A stretch of DNA of 64,000 nucleotides, from positions 1-64,000 of the forward strand of contig JALOLA010000006.1 of assembly GCA_025456205.1 (NCBI GenBank), given 5' to 3'. Every line of letters begins with the position of its first letter. Within the stretch, counting starts at the first letter, position 1. Source of the stretch: Acidobacteriota bacterium (lineage in GTDB: Bacteria; Acidobacteriota; Aminicenantia; UBA2199). Shown piece after piece: positions 57,481-64,000 of the stretch. The translations under genes were made by a program, and so were the position numbers. The notes under the pieces are model-generated. The model saw only the letters and a program-made list of their open reading frames with translations. It made no database searches and was not told the origin of the DNA.

Positions 57481-59562
57481 ATGCAAAAATCAATCCAGAT
57501 CGCAATAGAGGGTTCTACCCTTAAAATCGACATCCACCGCTGGGCCCGCCAGTCCAACGGCTCGGCCCTGCTCACCTACAAGGACAACATGATCCTGGTC
57601 ACCGCCAACATGCGGGACGAGGCGAAAGAGGGGCAGGATTTCCTGCCGCTCATGGTCGATTTCCGCGAGAACACGTACTCTGCCGGCAAGATCCCCGGCG
57701 GTTTCTTCAAGCGCGAGGGCAAGCCCTCTGAAAAGGAAGTGCTGCTCTCCCGCCTGATCGACCGTCCCATCCGCCCCCTGTTCCCCGAGAACTACCACCA
57801 CGACACCCAGGTGATCGCCATGCTGCTCTCGGCTGACTTCAGCATCGATTACGACGCCATGGGCATCATCGGCGCCTCCGCCGCCCTGCTCTCCTCGACC
57901 ATCCCCTTCACCACCCCGCTGGCCGCCGTCAAGATCGGCTGGAAGGCCGGGCAGTATGTCATCAATCCCGGCCTGGACATGCGCAAGGAACTGGACATGA
58001 TCCTGCTGGTGGCCGGCACGGAGAGCGAGGTGGTCATGCTCGAGGCCGGCGGCAACGAGTTCTCCGACCAGGTGTTCCTGGAAGGGCTGCGCCGGGCCAA
58101 GGAAGTGATCTCCGCCATCTGCCAGGCGCAGAAGGAGCTGATCAATCCCGATAAAATGGCCCTCACTCCCAAGCCGGAGACGGCCGCCCTGGCCGCCGAT
58201 ATCCGCGGGAGATTCTCCGCCCAGATCCGCGACGCCATCTTCACCCAGGACCGCGTGCTGCGCCGCCTCAAGATCAAGGCCATCATGGAGGAGATCCAGC
58301 AGGGCAAGGACGACCCGGCGGAGATCAGCCGCATCAAGGGCGCCTTCGAGGCCGTCGAAGCCCAGGTCTTTCGCGAGACGCTCCTGAAGGAAAAGCGGCG
58401 CACCGACAACCGCTCCTACACCGAGATCCGCCCGATCTCCATCGAGCTGGGCATCCTGCCGCGCGTCCACGGCTCGGCTGTCTTCACCCGCGGCGAGACC
58501 CAGTCGCTTTCGACCGTCACCCTGGGCTCCGAGGACGATGCCCAGCGCCTGGACCTTCTCAGCGGCGAGGATTTCAAGAAGAAGTTCCTCCTGCACTATA
58601 ACTTCCCGCCCTTTTCGGTGGGCGAGGTCAGCTTCCTCAGGGGAGCGGGCCGCCGCGAGATCGGGCATGGCAACCTGGCCGAGAAGGCCCTGAAGCAGAT
58701 CATCCCGGACAATGAAGCGTTCCCCTACACCATCCGCGTGGTCTCCGACATCCTGGAATCGAACGGTTCCTCCTCCATGGCCACGGTCTGCGGCGGCACG
58801 CTGGCCCTGATGAACGCCGGCGTGCCCATCAAGGCGCCGGTGGCCGGCATCGCCATGGGCCTGGTCAAGGAGGGCAACGAATTCGCCGTCCTGACCGACA
58901 TCGCCGGCTACGAGGACCATTTCGGCGACATGGACTTCAAGGTCGCGGGCACCGAAAAGGGCATCACCGCCATCCAGCTGGACATCAAGATCGGCGGCCT
59001 GACCGACGAGGTCATCCGCCGCACCATCGAGGACGCCCGCGCCGCCTACCTGGCCATCCTGGCCAAGATGAAGCAGGCCATTCCCGCGCCGTCGACAAAG
59101 CTGTCCGAGTACGCCCCGGTGATCCTGACCATGATGATCAACGTCGACAAGATCCGCGACCTGATCGGCCCGGGCGGCAAGACCATCAAGGAGCTCGTGG
59201 CCACCTTCAACGCCAAGATCAACGTCGAGGACGATGGCAAGGTCTCCATCGCCGCCGCCAACCGCGAGCTGGGGGAGAGGGTGATGGCCCGCATCGAGGA
59301 GCTGACCGGCTCTCCCGAGGTCGACAAGGTCTACAACGGCAAGATCAACCGCATCGAGGATTACGGCCTGTTCGTGGAGATCATGCCCGGCGTCACCGGG
59401 CTGCTGCACGTTTCCGAGGTCTCCCAGCGCCGCATCCGCGATGTCCGCCAGGAATACAAGCTGGGCGACATGATCGAGGTCAAAGTGATGTCCCTGGACC
59501 GCGACGGCAAGATGAAGCTGAGCCACAAGGTCCTGGAGAACAGCTCGCGCAGCGGGGAATGA
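57481..59562 (+). CDS. pnp: Polyribonucleotide nucleotidyltransferase
   Basis: FREN TYSAGKIPGGFFKREGKPSEKE; RETQSLSTVTLGS-type motif; KH domain IRDLIGPGGKTIKEL; S1 domain GKINRIEDYGLFVEIMPGVTGLLHVSEVS. Confidence 0.98.
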   Translation: MQKSIQIAIEGSTLKIDIHRWARQSNGSALLTYKDNMILVTANMRDEAKEGQDFLPLMVDFRENTYSAGKIPGGFFKREGKPSEKEVLLSRLIDRPIRPLFPENYHHDTQVIAMLLSADFSIDYDAMGIIGASAALLSSTIPFTTPLAAVKIGWKAGQYVINPGLDMRKELDMILLVAGTESEVVMLEAGGNEFSDQVFLEGLRRAKEVISAICQAQKELINPDKMALTPKPETAALAADIRGRFSAQIRDAIFTQDRVLRRLKIKAIMEEIQQGKDDPAEISRIKGAFEAVEAQVFRETLLKEKRRTDNRSYTEIRPISIELGILPRVHGSAVFTRGETQSLSTVTLGSEDDAQRLDLLSGEDFKKKFLLHYNFPPFSVGEVSFLRGAGRREIGHGNLAEKALKQIIPDNEAFPYTIRVVSDILESNGSSSMATVCGGTLALMNAGVPIKAPVAGIAMGLVKEGNEFAVLTDIAGYEDHFGDMDFKVAGTEKGITAIQLDIKIGGLTDEVIRRTIEDARAAYLAILAKMKQAIPAPSTKLSEYAPVILTMMINVDKIRDLIGPGGKTIKELVATFNAKINVEDDGKVSIAAANRELGERVMARIEELTGSPEVDKVYNGKINRIEDYGLFVEIMPGVTGLLHVSEVSQRRIRDVRQEYKLGDMIEVKVMSLDRDGKMKLSHKVLENSSRSGE

Positions 59563-59602
59563 GCAGAGGGGCGGTCCACCCGCCCGCTCGGGAGGCGTGA
59601 CC

Positions 59603-60112
59603 ATGCAAGCTAGCCGCCGGGCCGCAGCGGGCGCCGTCCCGCCGCTTCGTGCCGGCGGGAAGCGCGGCTTCACCCTGATCGAGGTCATCACCGTCACCGT
59701 CATCATCGGCGTCCTGGCCGCGGCCGCCCTGCCCCTGGCCCACAACGCCTTCCAGCGCGAGAAAGAGATCGAGCTGCGCCGCGCCCTGCGCCTGCTGCGC
59801 ACCGCCATCGACGACTACAAGAAGTTCGTCGAGGACTTCAAGCTCGAGGTGGACGAGGACACCTACGGTTACCCCGAGAAGCTGGACATCCTGGTCAAGG
59901 GCGTCGAGTACAAGGACAAGAAGGGCAAGACCCGCATCATGAAGTTCCTGCGCCGCATCCCGGTCGACCCGTTCAGCGGCTCCGGCGAATGGGGCCTGCG
60001 CTCCTACCAGGACAAGCTCGGCTCGCGCCGCTGGGGCGGGCAGAACGTCTGGGACGTCTACTGCGATTCCGACAAGAAGGCGCTCGACGGCACCGACTTC
60101 CGCGACTGGTGA
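59603..60112 (+). CDS. Prepilin/type II secretion GspG-like pseudopilin
   Basis: GGKRG|FTLIEVITVTVIIGVLAAAALPLAHNAFQREKEIELRRALR. Confidence 0.85.
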   Translation: MQASRRAAAGAVPPLRAGGKRGFTLIEVITVTVIIGVLAAAALPLAHNAFQREKEIELRRALRLLRTAIDDYKKFVEDFKLEVDEDTYGYPEKLDILVKGVEYKDKKGKTRIMKFLRRIPVDPFSGSGEWGLRSYQDKLGSRRWGGQNVWDVYCDSDKKALDGTDFRDW

Positions 60113-60126
60113 GCGGCGCCGGGGTG

Positions 60127-62316
60127 CTACAGGCTCAGGCTCAGTCCCATGGAGAGGTCAATGCCCCGGGCCAGGGGAATGTCGGGATCGCCGTTGGCGT
60201 AATACGCGCGGTTGAACACGTTGGCGATCTTGGCGAACAGCAGCACGCGGCTGGAGAAATAGCAGCCGGCCTTGAGATCGCAGACCTGAAAGGCGGGAAC
60301 GGCGCTCTCTGCCGGGCCCGGCCGGCGTTGCGCCGTCGCGGCCAGCCAGTCCACCTCGGCCCAAAGCCGGCCCAGCCATAGCTTCGTTCCCAGGAACAGC
60401 CGGGCGCTGGGGACGTCGTTCAGCGCGCCGCCGCCGCCGCTGCTGCCGCGATAATAAAAGCCGTTGCCGAAGATCTCCAGTTTTTGCAGGGGGTAATATT
60501 GGAACTCCAGCTCCAGGCCGCGGACGCGGCCGCTCTCGATGTTGGCGTAGGTATATGCCGTGCCGCCCAAGGGAAATTTCTCGATCATGCCGCGGATGGA
60601 GCATTGAAAAAGAGCGGCGGCGATAAAAAGGTCGCGGCCATGGACCTTGACGCCGGCGTCGAGGTTGAGGCTTTTTTCCGGCTCCAGGCCCGGATTGCCG
60701 ACGATCGTGCTGCGGCCGGTGATGCCGGTATAGAATGATTCGCTCAGGGAAGGCTGGCGGAAGGCCGTGCCGGCGTTGACGAAAAGGGTCAGGCTGTTCC
60801 TTATCCTGCGGGTGGCCCCCAGGAAAAACGCCGGCGCCAGCGAGCGGCTTTCCAGGAAAACCCCGGAAGACCGGGCGCTGCGGCAAAACGATCCCAGGCG
60901 AACCCCGGCGAGCCAGTCAAGGCCGTGCGGGGACTGCCAGGAAAGCGTGGAATAGAGCCCCAGGTCGCCGCGCCGGCCGTCGGCCAGCGGCACGGCAGCC
61001 TCGCTCAGAACGCCCTGCTGCCAGGTTTCGTTCACCATCTCCACGCCGCCGCGGCCGTAGTAATCGATGCCGGATTGCAGGGAGAGCCTTTCGGAAAAAC
61101 GCTTCTTCAAAAAGGCGCGGAAGCCGAAGTCGAGGGCATCGTTCCGCGACACCTCCTTCTGGCGCACGGCCGGCCTGACCTTGTTCAGCTCGTAATCGCT
61201 GGCGTTGACGAACAAGGCGATATTCAGCGAGCCGGCCGCCGGCCAGCCGTCTTCGCGATAGGAGAAGTTCAGCAGGCGCGTGTTCTCCTCGGGATAGAAG
61301 GAGGACACGGCAAGGTCGTTGGCGCGGTCGGGCTTGCCGACGTCCCGCCCGGCCGAGCCCAGGAAGCGCAGGCGGAAGCCGCGCTTTTCCGTGTCGTAGC
61401 CGATGTCCAATGACCCGGAATAATAGCGATAGCCGGAGTTCAGCACCGTTCCCTTTCCCGAAGCGTAATTGCCGGCCTGCGCGACCTGGGCGGCAACGAG
61501 CCAGGAAAGACCGCCCGCCTTGCCGCGCAGGGAGATGCCACCGTTGAGCTTCTCGTCAGCGGAATGACCGCTGAGGTTCAGGGTGCAGAACCCGGGCTCG
61601 GGATCGCCGCCGGCGCGGGAAAACACCTGGATCACGCCGCCGATGGCATCGGAGCCGTAAAGGACCGACGAAGCGGAACGGGAGACCTCGACCTGGCGGA
61701 CCAGCTCCGGGGGGAAGAAATGGCCGGAGGTGCCGGCACTGCGATCGCTGGTAATGCGCGCCCCGTCGACCAGGAACAGGACGCGCCGCCGCGCCAGGCC
61801 GCGGATGCTCGGCGTGACCGCGATGCCGCCCTTGCCGATGAAATGGACCCCGGGCGAATTCTGGACCGCCTGGGTGACCGATTCGGGCAGTTCCTCGCGC
61901 AGCGTCATGCCGCTGATGACCTTCTGGGCCGCCGGGACGGCAATGGCTTTCTCGGCGCTGTTCATGGCGGTGACGGCCACGTCCTCCTTGAGCTGGCGGA
62001 CGGGGATCAGGTACACCTTCATGCGCACGGCGGCGCCTCTGAGGGAGATGACCCTTTTCTCCAGGTGGAACTGGGTGGAAACGAAATGAAGAGTCAGAAA
62101 AGGGATGGCTTCATCGACGCTGAAGGCGAAGGCGCCGTCGGCGTCGGTGACGACGGCGTGCTCACCGTCGGCGACCTTGACGACGATCCCGGCCAGCGGC
62201 CGGTCGTGAATGTCGCGCACCGTGCCGCGCACCTCCAGCGCCGCCAGCGGCATGGCGAGCGTTGTCAGCAGGCAGGCGAGGTAAAGGGATCGGCGCTTTT
62301 TTTTTCTTAAGGCCAT
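60127..62316 (-). CDS. TonB-dependent receptor with N-terminal carboxypeptidase-regulatory-like domain
   Basis: VRGTVRDIHDRPLAGIVVKVADGEHAVVTDADGAFAFSV; plug VTQAVQNSPGVHFIGKGGIAVTPSIRGLARRRVLFLVDGARI; C-terminal barrel repeats. Confidence 0.93.
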   Translation of the reverse strand: MALRKKKRRSLYLACLLTTLAMPLAALEVRGTVRDIHDRPLAGIVVKVADGEHAVVTDADGAFAFSVDEAIPFLTLHFVSTQFHLEKRVISLRGAAVRMKVYLIPVRQLKEDVAVTAMNSAEKAIAVPAAQKVISGMTLREELPESVTQAVQNSPGVHFIGKGGIAVTPSIRGLARRRVLFLVDGARITSDRSAGTSGHFFPPELVRQVEVSRSASSVLYGSDAIGGVIQVFSRAGGDPEPGFCTLNLSGHSADEKLNGGISLRGKAGGLSWLVAAQVAQAGNYASGKGTVLNSGYRYYSGSLDIGYDTEKRGFRLRFLGSAGRDVGKPDRANDLAVSSFYPEENTRLLNFSYREDGWPAAGSLNIALFVNASDYELNKVRPAVRQKEVSRNDALDFGFRAFLKKRFSERLSLQSGIDYYGRGGVEMVNETWQQGVLSEAAVPLADGRRGDLGLYSTLSWQSPHGLDWLAGVRLGSFCRSARSSGVFLESRSLAPAFFLGATRRIRNSLTLFVNAGTAFRQPSLSESFYTGITGRSTIVGNPGLEPEKSLNLDAGVKVHGRDLFIAAALFQCSIRGMIEKFPLGGTAYTYANIESGRVRGLELEFQYYPLQKLEIFGNGFYYRGSSGGGGALNDVPSARLFLGTKLWLGRLWAEVDWLAATAQRRPGPAESAVPAFQVCDLKAGCYFSSRVLLFAKIANVFNRAYYANGDPDIPLARGIDLSMGLSLSL

Positions 62317-62406
62317 TCACCCTGTGTACGTCCTGAGACGCCGTTTGTTTCGGGCGGCGGTTGCCTGCGCTGTCGTGATTTGCTATCATGGGCGCCAGGA
62401 GGGGGA

Positions 62407-63444
62407 GTGTACGTCCTGGGCATCGAAACCTCGTGCGACGAGACGGCCGTGGCCGTGATCGAGAGGGGCGACAATAACGCCGTTCTTGCCGAGGCGATCA
62501 AGTCGCAGGACGAGCTGCACGCGCCCTTCGGCGGCATTGTCCCCGAGATCGCCGCCCGCAGCCATTACGAGGTCATCGACCGCCTCTGCCGCCAGGCGCT
62601 GCGCCAGGCCCGGGTCGATATCGACGAGATCGAGCTCCTGGCCGTTACGCTGGGGCCGGGGCTGGTCGGCTCCCTGCTGGTCGGCCTGGCGTTCGCCAAG
62701 GGGCTGGCCATGGCCCATGAGCTGCCCCTGGTCGCTGTCGACCATATCGCGGCCCATGTCGAGGCGCCGTTCATCAGCCACAAGCACATCGCCTACCCGC
62801 TGCTGGCTCTGGTCGTTTCGGGAGGGCACACCTCGCTGTTTTACCAGGAGGAGAAGTTCGGCGGCCGGGTGATCGCCAAGACCCGGGATGATGCCGCCGG
62901 CGAGGTGATGGACAAGGTGGCCAAGCATTTCGGACTGGGGTATCCCGGCGGACCGCTGCTGGACGCCCTGTATGAAAAGGGCGATGCCGGGCGCTTCCAG
63001 TTCACGCGGCCGCGCATGAGCGACGGCGGCGATGATTTTTCCTTTTCCGGCTACAAGTCGGCGCTGCTCCGCCAGGCCCAGGAGTTGGGGGTGCAGCCGG
63101 GGAGCAAGGACTTTCATGACCTCCTGTCGTCCTTTCTGGCCGCCCTGGTCGACTACCTGCTGGCCAAGACGCTGGAGGCCGCCGCGCGCCTCCCCGTGCG
63201 CTCGCTGCTCGTGTCGGGAGGCGTCAGCCGCAACTCGCTGCTGCGCCGGCGCTTCGCCGACGCCTGCGCCGCCGCAGGCTTGCCGCTGCACCTGCCCGAA
63301 CCCCGCTACTGCACCGACAACGCCGCCATGATCGCCTGGCTGGGCTATGAGAAATATCTGGCCTTTCCCAACATGAATTATTACGACCTTTTCCTCAATT
63401 CCTATTCCCGGGCGTCATTCAGGGCGAGCCAGCGGCACCGGTAG
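62407..63444 (+). CDS. tsaD: tRNA N6-adenosine threonylcarbamoyltransferase
   Basis: VLGIETSCDETAVAVIE; HIAAHVEAPF; VSGGHTSLF; SGGVSRNSLLRRRF; GTG start with AGGAGGGGG RBS. Confidence 0.95.
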   Translation: MYVLGIETSCDETAVAVIERGDNNAVLAEAIKSQDELHAPFGGIVPEIAARSHYEVIDRLCRQALRQARVDIDEIELLAVTLGPGLVGSLLVGLAFAKGLAMAHELPLVAVDHIAAHVEAPFISHKHIAYPLLALVVSGGHTSLFYQEEKFGGRVIAKTRDDAAGEVMDKVAKHFGLGYPGGPLLDALYEKGDAGRFQFTRPRMSDGGDDFSFSGYKSALLRQAQELGVQPGSKDFHDLLSSFLAALVDYLLAKTLEAAARLPVRSLLVSGGVSRNSLLRRRFADACAAAGLPLHLPEPRYCTDNAAMIAWLGYEKYLAFPNMNYYDLFLNSYSRASFRASQRHR

Positions 63445-63495
63445 CTCGAAGGGGGCCTTCGTCACGCGTTACGCGTCACGATAGTTCGTTGAGGC

Positions 63496-64000
63496 CTACT
63501 TTCCCGGGCACTTCCTGCGCACCGCCTCGGGGAGGCCCTTGGCGCCATAGACGCGGTCGAAGTGGGCGCTGAATTCCCCGGCCAGTTTCGCGGCCCGGGC
63601 CGCGAAGGCCTCAGGGTCCTTCCAGGTGTTGCGCGGCTGCAGGATCTCGGCCGGCACGCCGGGGCAGGAAGCCGGAATATTGATATGGAAGGTGGGGTCT
63701 TCAACGCAGGCGATCTTGTCCAGCTCGCCGTTCAGCACGGCCTTGATGATGGCGCGGGTAACGTTAATGTCCATGCGCTTGCCCTCGCCGTAGGGGCCGC
63801 CGCTCCAGCCGGTATTGACCAGATAGACCTGGGTGCGGTGCTTCTTGATCTTCTGGCCGAGCAGCGCAGCGTAATCGTTGGGATTGCGCGGCATGAAAGG
63901 CTGGCCGAAGAAGCGCGAAAAAGTGGAGACCGGCTCGACGATGCCGGTCTCGGTGCCGGCCAGCTTTGAGGTATAGCCCATCAGGAACCAGAACATGGCC
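63496..64000 (-). CDS. pckA: Phosphoenolpyruvate carboxykinase (ATP), C-terminal part (start beyond window)
   Basis: MGYTSKLAGTETGIVEPVSTFSRFFGQPFMPRNPNDYA; VYLVNTGWSGGPYGEGKRMDINVTRAII. Confidence 0.95.
   Translation of the reverse strand, partial: AMFWFLMGYTSKLAGTETGIVEPVSTFSRFFGQPFMPRNPNDYAALLGQKIKKHRTQVYLVNTGWSGGPYGEGKRMDINVTRAIIKAVLNGELDKIACVEDPTFHINIPASCPGVPAEILQPRNTWKDPEAFAARAAKLAGEFSAHFDRVYGAKGLPEAVRRKCPGK

Noticed and set aside
57490-59808. 772-aa minus-strand ORF opposite pnp
   Set aside because: Antisense shadow of PNPase with H/D/V/L/G/Q-biased composition.
62317-62406. Cobalamin riboswitch upstream of the TonB-dependent receptor
   Set aside because: Intergenic space to tsaD is under 100 nt and no B12-box-like sequence was seen.

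Overview
The window is a high-GC chromosomal segment from a diderm bacterium. LpxD, a TonB-dependent receptor, TolC and an ABC-exported polysaccharide cluster support the diderm call; I cannot name the species from sequence alone. Most of it is ordinary housekeeping: SMC (5'-truncated), corrinoid adenosyltransferase, PBP1A, AcpS, LigA, OsmC, MiaB, RecN, LpxD, F0 ATP synthase genes, a UvrA paralogue, rpsO-pnp, TsaD and PEPCK (truncated). Accessory content is a glycosyltransferase/methyltransferase/Wzm-Wzt cluster at about 16-34 kb. It is followed by a pilin - Wzy_C-type ligase - Wzy_C-type ligase - pilin cassette at 34.1-38.4 kb. Both pilin genes carry a near-consensus sigma-54 promoter placed exactly 46 nt before the ATG, which makes this cassette the best candidate for a dedicated pilin-modification system. 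Other notable items are: a tRNA-Arg(UCG) gene with a 9-nt tandem duplication in the anticodon arm; an AtpI-like gene split by a T10 run that the ORF track missed; a c-subunit with a Na+-type Q/E-S signature; a truncated glycosyltransferase ORF still coupled on both sides; a SPFH - ribbon-helix-helix - 38-aa peptide - zinc ribbon operon; several short inverted word-repeat elements between genes; and recurrent leaderless-type promoters. No CRISPR array, rRNA, transposase or prophage was seen. All calls come from reading the sequence; no database search was run.
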